Below, in pieces: positions 1 through 8,214 of a DNA stretch of 58,851 nt. The notes beneath the pieces are model-generated. The model made no database searches. It was not told where the DNA came from and saw only the letters and a list, made by a program, of their open reading frames with translations. How positions within the stretch are numbered: position 1 is the first letter of the stretch; the number at the start of each line of letters is the position of its first letter. The position numbers were made by a program, and so were the translations under genes. The stretch spans positions 1 through 58,851 of the forward strand of contig JACPIY010000073.1 in NCBI GenBank assembly GCA_016187835.1. The letters run 5' to 3'. Source of the DNA: Deltaproteobacteria bacterium (GTDB taxonomy: Bacteria > Desulfobacterota_D > UBA1144 > Nemesobacterales > CSP1-2).

Positions 1-923
1 ATCTGAGAAAGATCCCTTATGTGGAGTTCGACACGTTTTTTTAACGACATAGCGATTCTTTCTTTTAAGTCTCTTAGGTCCTGGACAAGCTCGCTTTTTT
101 CTCTCACCGCAATTTCTGCTGCCATGGAAGGTGTGGAAACGCGCAGGTCCGCTACAAGGTCGGAGATCGTAATATCAATTTCGTGTCCCACAGCAGAGAT
201 TAAGGGAACAGGGGACTTAACAATTTCCCTAGCTACGGCCTCTTCATTAAAAGCCCAGAGGTCTTCTTTTGAGCCTCCGCCCCGGGCCAATATAATTAAG
301 TCAATTCCGTCAATTTGATAGAGCCTGTTTAGGGCATTTACGATCTCGCGAGGGGCGTCCTCTCCTTGAACCCGCGTTGGGGAGATAAGTATCTCGAGAT
401 TTGGGAATCTTCTTCCCAGAACTTTTAAAATATCTCTTATCGCCGCTCCTGAGGGAGACGTAACGACTCCGATTCTTTCAGGAAGAAATGGTAGAGGACG
501 TTTTCTCTCTTGGGCAAAGAGGCCTTCAGCTAAAAGTTTTTCCTTTAGCTGCTCAAGGGCAAGCGCCTGTGCTCCAACTCCTTTTGGCTCTATATATCTG
601 ACGTTTATTTGATATATTCCCTGCTTTTCATAAACCCCTACCTGCCCACAGCATATAACTTCCATCCCATTTTCCGGTCTAAACTTTATATATTGGTTTG
701 ACCCTTTGAAACAGACGGCCGAGATTTGACTGCCCTCGTCTTTCAAAGAGAAATACCAGTGGCCGCTTGCATAAGTGTCTCTAAAGTTTGAAATCTCACC
801 CGCAACCCAGACGTAATCGTATCCTATTTCGTCTTCTATTATCTCTTTAATCCTTGTCGTAAGCGAGGAGACCGTATAGATTTCGCCGGTGATGAGATTG
901 AGGAAAGAGGGATAATCATTCAT
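1..923 (-). CDS. xseA: Exodeoxyribonuclease VII large subunit, 3' end cut by window edge
   Basis: The reverse strand reads from an ATG at 921-923 through the left edge without a stop. The N-terminal OB-fold is recognisable (GEISNF, then SGHWYFSLKD), followed by the catalytic-core signatures ERIGVVTSPSGAAIRDIL, RGGGSKEDLWAFNEE and SAVGHEIDITISDLVADLR. These are characteristic of XseA, the large subunit of exonuclease VII. That enzyme degrades single-stranded DNA into oligonucleotides together with the small subunit XseB. About 307 residues are present, and the C-terminal coiled-coil region lies outside the window. No xseB is visible upstream on this strand. Family assignment is secure; the only oddity is the edge truncation. 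Confidence 0.95.
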   Translation of the reverse strand, partial: MNDYPSFLNLITGEIYTVSSLTTRIKEIIEDEIGYDYVWVAGEISNFRDTYASGHWYFSLKDEGSQISAVCFKGSNQYIKFRPENGMEVICCGQVGVYEKQGIYQINVRYIEPKGVGAQALALEQLKEKLLAEGLFAQERKRPLPFLPERIGVVTSPSGAAIRDILKVLGRRFPNLEILISPTRVQGEDAPREIVNALNRLYQIDGIDLIILARGGGSKEDLWAFNEEAVAREIVKSPVPLISAVGHEIDITISDLVADLRVSTPSMAAEIAVREKSELVQDLRDLKERIAMSLKKRVELHIRDLSQ

Positions 924-1034
924 TTAAAAAGTATTTTGGATGTGAGCAGGATAGTCAAGTTGTTTCATTTCTATTTGCAAATAAGGGGTTACGCAACGTC
1001 AATATTGAAATGTAACTGATGAAAATGTGCCATA

Positions 1035-1096
1035 TTGTAGGGGCAATTCTTGTGATTGCCCCTACAATTCATCCAGGGCGAACGCAAGGTTCGCCC
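1035..1096. repeat. Double palindromic repeat
   Basis: Two adjacent palindromes lie downstream of the 58-residue gene. The first (1035-1067) has perfect 13-bp arms TTGTAGGGGCAAT / ATTGCCCCTACAA around a 7-nt loop. The second (1076-1096) has GGGCGAAC / GTTCGCCC arms and is followed by CCTACAA. The outer GTAGGGG/CCCCTAC ends match the palindrome family found elsewhere in this window, for example 41592-41619. Confidence 0.85.
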
Positions 1097-1109
1097 CTAC
1101 AAATATTTG

Positions 1110-1286
1110 TTAAAAATATTTCATGGCAGTTAGAAAAACATAAATGGCGAGCAGAATAAGAATAATCCTGAATATCATTCTTCCAAACCCGCCAATACCC
1201 CTCTTGATAGGTTCGCCGCAAATAGGACAAGTATTGGTTTTCATTGTGATTTCATATCCGCATTCGTCACATTTTGTGAGAGACAT
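1110..1286 (-). CDS. Small zinc-ribbon membrane protein (58 aa)
   Basis: A short reverse-strand reading frame starts at ATG 1284-1286, with AAGGTGAG a suitable distance upstream, and ends with TAA at 1110-1112. The product opens with MSLTKCDECGYEI and then TCPICGEPI. That gives two CxxC pairs, a minimal zinc ribbon. A hydrophobic C-terminal segment (IILILLAIYVFLTAM) forms one membrane helix. This is the layout of the many small zinc-ribbon single-pass proteins of unknown function in bacteria. The stop lies next to a palindromic repeat. I infer a real gene from the paired cysteines, the ribosome-binding site and the helix; the function is unknown. Confidence 0.75.
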   Translation of the reverse strand: MSLTKCDECGYEITMKTNTCPICGEPIKRGIGGFGRMIFRIILILLAIYVFLTAMKYF

Positions 1287-1379
1287 ACTTTACCATCTCA
1301 CCTTCTTATATGTTTTTCTCTTTTATAGTTATTCAACTTCTTTTAATTTATATTATTTGAACCCGGATTCCTTGCTTTT

Positions 1380-2130
1380 CTAGGAACTCACTCCTGTTTT
1401 ATTACGATTCAGGTTCTCAAGATTTAATTCTTTAGGTTCTTGATAAATACTTGGTAACTTGTTGTTTATAAATGTGATAGCCCCTTGATGAGACAAAACC
1501 TCCTTCACCAAAAATTTATCATAGAAACTTAGACCAGCTCCAACTACGTTTCCAACTTGTGGAATAAAACCTATGGCGGTAGATGCAGCCAACTTATGGT
1601 TTTGCTTAGATACTTCTGCAATAAAAGACTCTGAAGAGAAGCGAACAATTCGACTAGCAACTGCTTCTCTTAGTTTTTGCGACTGTTTGGAGGAAATATC
1701 TTCAATTTGATTAAGCACCTGAAGGTTGTTATGGGTGAATTGTTTTTGCTCTTTTTGATAATCGGGCTTTCTCTCTCTTGGAGCATCATAAGGATAAATG
1801 CTCAAAGGATCAATACAATTATGAACAAAGTGGAAGATTCCCTTTTTTGGTTCTATATTCGGATGCATTACCTATTTGACCAGTAGATCCGAATCCTAAA
1901 AAAGTCTCAGAATGAATTAAAAGGCTCCCTGATTTTAGTAATTCCAGAACTGGTGTATAACCGAAAAGCCTAACTAAATGAAGGATTTCTTGAAGACGAA
2001 TACTATCGAGAATATATTTGTCAAAAAGAATTAATCGCTCAAGAAATTCCTCTACTAAAAAATTAATTTCTAGTTTTGTCCCCTCCTTACGATTTGCACA
2101 AGGGGCTAATAATCGAGTTCTTCGGTCCAT
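1380..2130 (-). pseudogene. Hypothetical protein, split by a frameshift
   Basis: Two overlapping reverse frames, 1819-2130 (103 residues) and 1380-1868 (162 residues), look like one protein of about 250 residues broken near 1850. A run of six A (six T on the plus strand) in the overlap is the likely indel site. The first part (MDRRTRLLAPCANRKEG...) is helical and Leu-rich. The second contains a Gly-rich hydrophobic segment (STAIGFIPQVGNVVGAGL) that could insert in or lie on a membrane. I do not recognise the family. The gene ends 9 bp from the thyX 3' end and shares its orientation, so it would be read after thyX. Two separate overlapping genes are possible but less likely. Confidence 0.55.
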
Positions 2131-2139
2131 TTCAATCTT

Positions 2140-3639
2140 CTATTCCATCGGGTTTACTACCTCAACCCTCCTCAGAGCCGGAGCTACAAGATTTGGATGG
2201 TATTTGCTGATCTCTTTAGCGAGGATTCCCACTATATTTTTAATATCCCACTGCGCGCCCTCGGACATTCTGAGGTTAGTAAGATGATAAAGCTCCCAGA
2301 GGTCAAAGCTTCCTATGACACGCCTGTTGTGGGCGTTTGTGACAACGTAGGGAGCGATCTCAGTAAGATTTTCATTCATTAGTTTCCCATAAAGCTCCTC
2401 GCTTTTCAGTGTAGCTTCACGAAGGAGCTCCTCCGCTCCTGCCTGCTCTACATTTGGCGGCATTGTAATTCCGTTTGATACGCTCGGCTCCTGAGTGATC
2501 CAGTTTACTTTCCTGTGCCGAAGAAGCTGATGCCAACAAGCCTCGCTAATGACAAACTCAGCTTCATAGTTTATTAGCTTAAAAACATTCATTGGATTAT
2601 CATGCTTTCCAAGTTTTTCTATTGCCTTTTTAAGAACTATTAATTTACTTTTCCAATCTCTTCTATCTATTTCTCTCTCAATCTCCTGGTAACTTAAATC
2701 AGAATGTTCAAAGAGAATCCCCATTACCATTTTATCGATTGCCGATTCTTCGGGATTAGACAAGCCCTTACCAACCCAGTCGAGTAGTTTAACTCCGCTT
2801 CCAGTTTTGCTTTCTTGTTGCGGGATAAGAATAGACCGAGCTATGCGCTCAAGTTCTTCTCCGGTTTCTTTGATGTACTTGTTTTTATTTGCATATTTGA
2901 GCAGCGTGGGGACGGAAAACCTCACTTCCTGTTTTATTTCCTCTGCTCTTTTTCTTGCTTCCTTGTACTTGCTTGAAAGCAGCTTTGTTAAGGTATCTTC
3001 AATTGCTCTCGCATTAGCTGTTATTCCCAAATTGGTATAGGTTGCAAGACTGAGAGCGTATCTTGCATCCTCAAAAGCGATCTTCTCTAATGCTCTGAGG
3101 TGAGCCTTTTCTTCTCCTCCTTGTGGAATGGGAATACTACGCTTTAGAAAATCGTAGAGCTTATCGTTTATTTGAACGTAAGTATCATACAGATAATCGT
3201 TAAGCTCTATATACTCACTCAGCAAAGAGGGTTTTTCATTTAGTTCATCGGGAACATAGAAATCGCCTTTTTGGGGTTTCTGGTATCTCTGAGAATATTC
3301 GGTGAATGAGAGATACTCATTGGAAAGCTCAAGTAGCGATGAAAAAAGGCGTGATACCCTTTCAATTCCTATGTGAACGGCGGCGTGCTCTGCAACGGAC
3401 GCATGACCATAATTAAGAACCCATTTCTCGTGAAATTTTGCAGCCCTTTCCTGCCCGAACTGCTCTTCTTTTATTACTGTTCCTATGTTGTCCCTAAAAC
3501 CCTTGGGACTCCTGCTCACATAGGCGAATATTACAGCCACAACCTCTTCGGGAAGGTTACTTACAGTGTAAATATCTCTATCGGTGTTTGAGACGTATTT
3601 TTTTATTTCATCGAGGTTTAAATCTTTTCCCTCTGCCAT
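2140..3639 (-). CDS. thyX: Tandem-domain flavin-dependent thymidylate synthase (ThyX) family protein
   Basis: This 499-residue protein is about twice the usual ThyX length and has two ThyX-like halves. ThyX makes dTMP from dUMP using FAD, NADPH and methylene-tetrahydrofolate. In the N-terminal half I see GHASVAEH (78-85), then a motif region that keeps the S-x-R-Y end (S116, R118, Y119) but has no RHR. It also has TYTNLGITANARAIE, as in ThyX. In the C-terminal half, SEACWHQLLRHRKVNW keeps RHR but lacks the S-x-R end, and NLRMSEGAQWDI keeps the late dUMP-binding arginine region. The canonical RHRxxSxNxxSxR motif is therefore divided between the halves. AGGAGTG precedes the ATG. Two-domain ThyX homologues exist in databases, but whether this form makes dTMP is not settled by the sequence. 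Confidence 0.85.
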   Translation of the reverse strand: MAEGKDLNLDEIKKYVSNTDRDIYTVSNLPEEVVAVIFAYVSRSPKGFRDNIGTVIKEEQFGQERAAKFHEKWVLNYGHASVAEHAAVHIGIERVSRLFSSLLELSNEYLSFTEYSQRYQKPQKGDFYVPDELNEKPSLLSEYIELNDYLYDTYVQINDKLYDFLKRSIPIPQGGEEKAHLRALEKIAFEDARYALSLATYTNLGITANARAIEDTLTKLLSSKYKEARKRAEEIKQEVRFSVPTLLKYANKNKYIKETGEELERIARSILIPQQESKTGSGVKLLDWVGKGLSNPEESAIDKMVMGILFEHSDLSYQEIEREIDRRDWKSKLIVLKKAIEKLGKHDNPMNVFKLINYEAEFVISEACWHQLLRHRKVNWITQEPSVSNGITMPPNVEQAGAEELLREATLKSEELYGKLMNENLTEIAPYVVTNAHNRRVIGSFDLWELYHLTNLRMSEGAQWDIKNIVGILAKEISKYHPNLVAPALRRVEVVNPME

Positions 3640-3862
3640 CTTACACTCCTAATGACTGTCATCGCTAGCTTTAGCGATCCCGTCTTTTGGGATTGCTTCG
3701 TCATGGAGTTTATCCTGAGCACATTCCCTACACTCAGTGTAAACTCCGTCGAAGGGTTCTTTGCAATGACAGACTACGTTATGATCTTTTAAAAAACTCA
3801 AGTTAATTCAAGAAAGTTTTATAAAGAATATAGGAGATGTAACTTCTTTACAACAGGCGAGT

Positions 3863-4618
3863 TCAAGCTACTGGAATTCCTTCTTTTAGCTTTTTTACTA
3901 TATAAGGAAGTATCTGACTGGGCTTTCCATAGATAACAGCATCCACGTAATCATCTGCAGGGCTTTGTCTCTCGCTGATTATAACAACCTTAGCACCTTT
4001 TTCTTTTGCAAGGGTGGGAAATGAGGAAGCGGGTTGATTCTCAAGGAAAGCACCGACAATGAGAAAAAGGTCACAGTAATGAAGACGCATCCATGCTTCT
4101 CTCACTTCCCAGTGAGGAAGCGGTTGCCCGGGAAAGGAGATCGGGGGTTTTAAAATGTCACCGCCGCATTGCTCGCATTCGGGGATATCTTTTCCTTGCT
4201 TTTCAAGAGCGGCTAGAATGCTATCCATCGTGTAGTCCTTTCCACAACTCGTACAAGTCACCCAAAGCATTGAGCTATGTAGCTCTATTACTAGTGAGTT
4301 TCCAGCGCGATGATGAAGTCCGTCTGTTGTTTGAGTAAAAAGACAATCGAGATATCCGAACATCTCGAATTCGGCGAGGGCTTCATGTGCGGGGTTTGGT
4401 TTGGCGTTTACAAGCACGGGATAAATCTCTTTTATCTTTTTCCAGTACTGCGCTCTTACCTCTCGACTTGCGCGAAAGTCTCTAATAGGCGGATTGATTC
4501 TAGGGTCAGAAAAGTCGGGCACGCCGGATTCAGCAGAAAGTTCCGCCCCTGTGAGAACAATGATTTTTTGCGATTCTTTAATCCAATCAATTACAATTTC
4601 CAATACGTCTTTTTCCAT
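3863..4618 (-). CDS. Sir2-family NAD-dependent protein deacylase, variant active site
   Basis: A 251-residue sirtuin with the expected order of elements. The NAD-binding loop is TGAELSAESGVPDF (23-36; consensus GAGIS). Next come TQTTDGLH (95-102; consensus TQNIDGLH), the catalytic His at 114 in ELHSSM (consensus HG), and a four-Cys zinc site C122/C125/C148/C151. Sirtuins remove acyl groups from lysines, consuming NAD. Three positions normally invariant differ: the second Gly of GAG is Glu, the Asn of TQNID is Thr, and the Gly after the catalytic His is Ser. The VVxFGE segment is also altered (PPISFPGQPLP). The protein may have weak or changed activity. No clear Shine-Dalgarno sequence precedes the ATG. 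Confidence 0.85.
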   Translation of the reverse strand: MEKDVLEIVIDWIKESQKIIVLTGAELSAESGVPDFSDPRINPPIRDFRASREVRAQYWKKIKEIYPVLVNAKPNPAHEALAEFEMFGYLDCLFTQTTDGLHHRAGNSLVIELHSSMLWVTCTSCGKDYTMDSILAALEKQGKDIPECEQCGGDILKPPISFPGQPLPHWEVREAWMRLHYCDLFLIVGAFLENQPASSFPTLAKEKGAKVVIISERQSPADDYVDAVIYGKPSQILPYIVKKLKEGIPVA

Positions 4619-4667
4619 AATGTACGATTATACTATTTACAGACAAAAACTGTCAAACACTTTGATA

Positions 4668-4693
4668 TTTTGTTAGTGTTCTTACTAACAAAA
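4668..4693. promoter_or_regulatory. Perfect 10-bp inverted repeat upstream of the Sir2 gene
   Basis: TTTTGTTAGT and ACTAACAAAA form perfect 10-bp arms around a 6-nt spacer, centred about 60 bp upstream of the Sir2 start. The size and position suit a dimeric repressor operator. A hairpin at the start of a transcript is the alternative. The binding protein is unknown. Confidence 0.45.
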
Positions 4694-4715
4694 CCATCAG
4701 CCAAAACGAAAGAAA

Positions 4716-4745
4716 GGGAGTGCCTGCGCTGTCCGAGGCACTCCC
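4716..4745. terminator. Strong GC-rich hairpin between divergent genes
   Basis: GGGAGTGCCT and AGGCACTCCC pair perfectly across a 10-nt loop. On the minus strand the stem is followed by TTTCTTTCGTTTT. On the plus strand no T tract follows. It lies between the divergent Sir2 and ndh genes, where no gene needs a terminator. An attenuator or a small-RNA end is therefore also possible. Confidence 0.45.
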
Positions 4746-4906
4746 TGGTATAGAGAGAAGAGGGATATTGGGGAGGTGATACAATAAAAAGCCTAACAAC
4801 TGAATATTAATTTTCGATTAATTCTATGTTAATGAGAGGTAAAACAATTCTCTCCGTTTGCATACGATTCTTAAATGATTAAACTAGATAAGGAGGGGGG
4901 TATGTT

Positions 4907-6244
4907 ATGCCGGTTGAACGAAATAATGACCTACATCGAGTGGTAATCATCGGTGGCGGATTTGGCGGATTGTATGCCGCAAAGAAATTGGGGAATGCAC
5001 CAGCCAGGGTGGCTCTTATAGATAAACGCAATTTTCATCTCTTCCAGCCGCTTCTTTATCAGGTGGCTACCGGCGGGCTTTCTCCGGGCGATATTTCATC
5101 TCCTCTCCGTGGGGTGTTGCAGAGGTATAAAAACATCTCGGTCCTGAATGGGGAAGTGGTTGATATAAATACAGATCAACGGAAAATCATTCTCAGCGAC
5201 GGGGAAATGATTTACGATACTTTGATTGTGGCTACAGGCACAAGCCATCACTACTTCGGTCATGACGAATGGGCTCAAATGGCACCCGGCCTAAAAACCG
5301 TGGAGGACGCATTGGAGATGCGCCGCCGTATTCTTCTTGCGTTCGAGGCAGCAGAGCGGGAGCCGGATCCTGGGAAGCGTCACGCTCTAATGACTTTTAT
5401 AATAGTGGGTGGCGGTCCAACTGGCGTAGAACTTGCAGGTGCTTTGGGAGAGCTTGCCAGAGGCACGCTAAAAAACAATTTCCGAAATATAAATCCGGCA
5501 GAATCAGAAATTATATTGATAGAGGGGGTAGATCGGGTTTTGCCCACCTATCCCCCTGATCTATCGGCAAAAGCAGAGACAAAACTTAAGAAGTTAGGGA
5601 TTAATGTTAGAACCAACACCATGGTTACTGATATTCAAAACGATACGGTAACAGTGCGTAGCAGTGATCACACTGAGCAATTTCATGCGCGAACAATACT
5701 ATGGACTGCGGGGGTGAAAGCCTCTTTTATTGGAGAAGTGCTTGCAAGGCGCACCGGAGCGAAGCTCGATCTTGGTGGGAAAGTTTTAGTAGAACCCGAC
5801 CTTACTATACCGGGGCATCAGAATATATTTGTTATCGGAGACCTGGCTAATTTTTCTCATCAAGATGGAAAACCGCTTCCCGGTACTGCTCCGGTGGCGA
5901 TGCAGCAAGGTGAATATGCAGCCAGAGTTATCAGGGAGAGGCTTGAAGGGAAAAATCCACTCCCATTCCGATACCGTAACAAAGGTAACTTGGCAGTTAT
6001 CGGTCGTAACGCTGCAGTGGCTGATCTAGGATTCCTCCGTTTTTATGGTTTTTTTGCGTGGTTGATCTGGATTTTTATACACATTCGTTATCTGATTGAG
6101 TTTGATAATAAGGTTATTGTGCTTTTTCAGTGGGCTTGGAACTATTTTACCCGCAATCGTGGGGCCAGATTGATTACTGGTAACGATCCTTTTCCACTTG
6201 TTGAAGTTCAAGAAAAGAAGGTTGCAACGCTTGGCAAAAAGTGA
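4907..6244 (+). CDS. ndh: Type II NADH:quinone oxidoreductase (NDH-2)
   Basis: A 445-residue flavoprotein that oxidises NADH and reduces membrane quinone without pumping protons. The FAD-binding Rossmann motif GGGFGG is near residue 16, followed by FHLFQPLLYQVATGGLSPGDI, typical of NDH-2. The NADH-binding motif IIVGGGPTGVELAGALGELA lies in the middle and the second FAD contact IFVIGDLA near residue 310. A hydrophobic C-terminal stretch (FFAWLIWIFIHIRYL) is the amphipathic membrane anchor. The start at 4907 is favoured over the ATG at 4902 by the AGGAGGGGGG ribosome-binding site at 4891-4900. It is a single gene, divergent from sir2. Length and motifs fit the family fully. Confidence 0.95.
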   Translation: MPVERNNDLHRVVIIGGGFGGLYAAKKLGNAPARVALIDKRNFHLFQPLLYQVATGGLSPGDISSPLRGVLQRYKNISVLNGEVVDINTDQRKIILSDGEMIYDTLIVATGTSHHYFGHDEWAQMAPGLKTVEDALEMRRRILLAFEAAEREPDPGKRHALMTFIIVGGGPTGVELAGALGELARGTLKNNFRNINPAESEIILIEGVDRVLPTYPPDLSAKAETKLKKLGINVRTNTMVTDIQNDTVTVRSSDHTEQFHARTILWTAGVKASFIGEVLARRTGAKLDLGGKVLVEPDLTIPGHQNIFVIGDLANFSHQDGKPLPGTAPVAMQQGEYAARVIRERLEGKNPLPFRYRNKGNLAVIGRNAAVADLGFLRFYGFFAWLIWIFIHIRYLIEFDNKVIVLFQWAWNYFTRNRGARLITGNDPFPLVEVQEKKVATLGKK

Positions 6245-6372
6245 TGTACTTACTTCAGTAGTTCTTTTTGTCTTTGAATGCATCGAGAGGTTCATAGACT
6301 ATAAGTACGCTTCTAGCCATAAAAATTGGAAATTGAAAATAAAGTCAATCTGAAAGTAAAAAAGCCAAGATA

Positions 6373-7263
6373 TTATTCGGGCTTACTAATTATTAGATAA
6401 TTAGATAGTAAAATTAAACCGCCGCCATAGAGTATGTTTAAACCTATAGGCTGGCTAAATAGTATCCCTGCAAGCACTGTGGCGCTTACCGGCTCCAGAA
6501 GCAGTATGATTCCTGCAATCGAGGCATGAATTTTCTGAATTCCTCTATAAAAAAGTAAATGCGGTATCACACCCGCTATAAATCCAAAGATCAAGAATTG
6601 AAGCCAATACTCCAGTGGAAGTTCGGCAGATAGCCGGATAATGTTTGGTTTATGAATAAATAAAGTTACAATCGGCCAAAGTAACAAGAGCCAAATAACT
6701 GAAAAACCCGACCATCCTATCGTGGTGGTTAAATAGTGTTGTTTACTTATTCCGCTTTTTCTTCCCCAGATTATCCATAGCGATAAAACTACCCCTCCGA
6801 GAAGCGAACAAATAATTCCCAGAGCAGAGTCAACTGATTTAATCTCCCATGTTTTGAGAAGAAGCACAATCCCTGAGAAGGCGATAACTGCCGAGATAAT
6901 TTTTCTGGGAGTGATTGATTCTTTAAGCATTAGTCTCGCAAACACGATCGTCCAGATCGGTTGACTGTAGAGGAGAAGAATAACAATTGCGACAGGAACG
7001 CCGAGGACGATTCCTCCGAATTGAGCAAGTTCAAGGAACGCGCCGATTAAACCATAGATTACGAAAAAGAAAAGCATTTCTCTTTTTATTAGGTACTCGC
7101 GCTTAATCAAAACTACGGGAAGGATTATGAGACTTATGAAGAGAACACGATATAGAGATATTTCAAAAAGGGATAATCCCAAATCAATAAAAAACTGTCC
7201 ACCGGCGGTAATCGCCCCGTATAGAACGGCGGCTATTATGACAAACCAGTATTCTTTTGACAT
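6373..7263 (-). CDS. EamA/DMT-family transporter
   Basis: A 296-residue, almost wholly hydrophobic protein with about ten predicted transmembrane helices in two homologous EamA halves. The usual signatures appear: LYSQPIWTIVFARLMLKESIT ends the first repeat and LLLEPVSATVLAGILFSQPI ends the second. Members of this drug/metabolite transporter superfamily export metabolites such as amino acids or purines across the inner membrane. Substrates cannot be read from sequence. It stands alone, convergent with ndh, and looks intact. Confidence in the family is high and in the substrate nil. Confidence 0.9.
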   Translation of the reverse strand: MSKEYWFVIIAAVLYGAITAGGQFFIDLGLSLFEISLYRVLFISLIILPVVLIKREYLIKREMLFFFVIYGLIGAFLELAQFGGIVLGVPVAIVILLLYSQPIWTIVFARLMLKESITPRKIISAVIAFSGIVLLLKTWEIKSVDSALGIICSLLGGVVLSLWIIWGRKSGISKQHYLTTTIGWSGFSVIWLLLLWPIVTLFIHKPNIIRLSAELPLEYWLQFLIFGFIAGVIPHLLFYRGIQKIHASIAGIILLLEPVSATVLAGILFSQPIGLNILYGGGLILLSNYLIISKPE

Positions 7264-7603
7264 AGATGTATACCAAATCGTCTCTGGTCAAGTTCCTATT
7301 TAAAGAGGATAAAATATATCTGCTCATCCAGCTTGTCGAAGGAATGGGGCTCCTAAGATAAAAGGATTCTTTTATTGTTTAATGTTTAAAATCACTAAAA
7401 CCTGTATGAACAGCTTCCAGCTGCAATATGATCGCACCAGGATGGTGCTCCTACAAACGGTTGCATTTTAATGTAGTAGCGGCTTCCAGCTGCGATCGGA
7501 GTAATCGCGCAAAGATGGCGCTCCTACGAAACTGTAGCACATACAACCTATAAATACTGTATAAAACGGGCTAGCTATTATTTATGTACGAGACCGGTTT
7601 CAG
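7264..7603. repeat. Gene-free stretch with two copies of a REP-like repeat
   Basis: No coding frame is convincing here. Two related units occur at about 7411-7454 and 7480-7527. Both begin GCTTCCAGCTGC and end with ATGGTGCTCCTAC or ATGGCGCTCCTAC. They resemble the extragenic GTAGGAGC/GGCTTCCAGC-type repeats common in many bacteria. A short CATCCAGCTTGTCGAAGGA motif lies at about 7325. Confidence 0.6.
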
Positions 7604-7975
7604 TTACCCTAACTTTTCAACCTCTTTTGCCTTTATTACATTCTTAAATTTGAAGATCGCATACTCCTTTTCTTTTTTGAATTTTCCCACGACTCTTACT
7701 TTTGCTCCTTTAAAAATTGGAATGCGACCTTTGGTGTAAACTCCTACAGAGTTTTCCTCGTCGTCGTGCAAGTCAAAAAGAGTGTAGGGATTGCCGGAGC
7801 TTGATGTTGTGTACTTTATTTTCTCCACTTCGCCTTCAACCACTACCTCTTTACCATGATAATAAAGACGGTTTGCCAATACCCTTTCGATAGAACTCTC
7901 AGGTGCATCAGCTTGTATAGGTTGCGCTTGGAGAGAACCCAAAACCATAATGAGAACCAGAATTTTCCTTAACAT
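7604..7975 (-). CDS. Secreted OB-fold protein
   Basis: This 123-residue product starts MLRKILVLIMVLGSLQAQPIQA, a signal peptide that probably cleaves near AQPIQA-DA. The remainder has the beta-barrel pattern of a nucleic-acid-binding-type OB-fold: YYHGKEVVVEGEVEKI, FDLHDDEENSVGVYTKG and KGAKVRVVGKFKK. Small periplasmic OB-fold proteins of this kind are widespread, with poorly known ligands. I chose ATG 7973-7975 because GGAGACGG sits 5 nt upstream. The longer frame from 8005 would put charged residues before the signal peptide. It is a single gene transcribed away from its neighbour. The exact function is unknown. Confidence 0.7.
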   Translation of the reverse strand: MLRKILVLIMVLGSLQAQPIQADAPESSIERVLANRLYYHGKEVVVEGEVEKIKYTTSSSGNPYTLFDLHDDEENSVGVYTKGRIPIFKGAKVRVVGKFKKEKEYAIFKFKNVIKAKEVEKLG

Positions 7976-8214
7976 TTTTCCGTCTCCAGGTTTAGTTTTA
8001 GTCATAATTTGGAATTTTAGGTCTTTAATAATATAAGCAAGTGTACGCTAAATTCCACATTTTTTGCTTTCCTTATTTTAGATGTGAAGAATGAAATAAA
8101 AGATTCAATTTTGTGAAATCCTTTTTTCAAAAAGTAATGAAGGGTATTTATGAAATACTAGATTGTCCTAACTTATATAAAAAACTCAACTTTTTCATTC
8201 ATATCTAATTCCTT

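Noticed and set aside
5269-5559. 96-residue frame inside ndh
   Set aside because: Overlaps conserved NDH-2 motifs in the true frame and its composition is unlike a natural protein.
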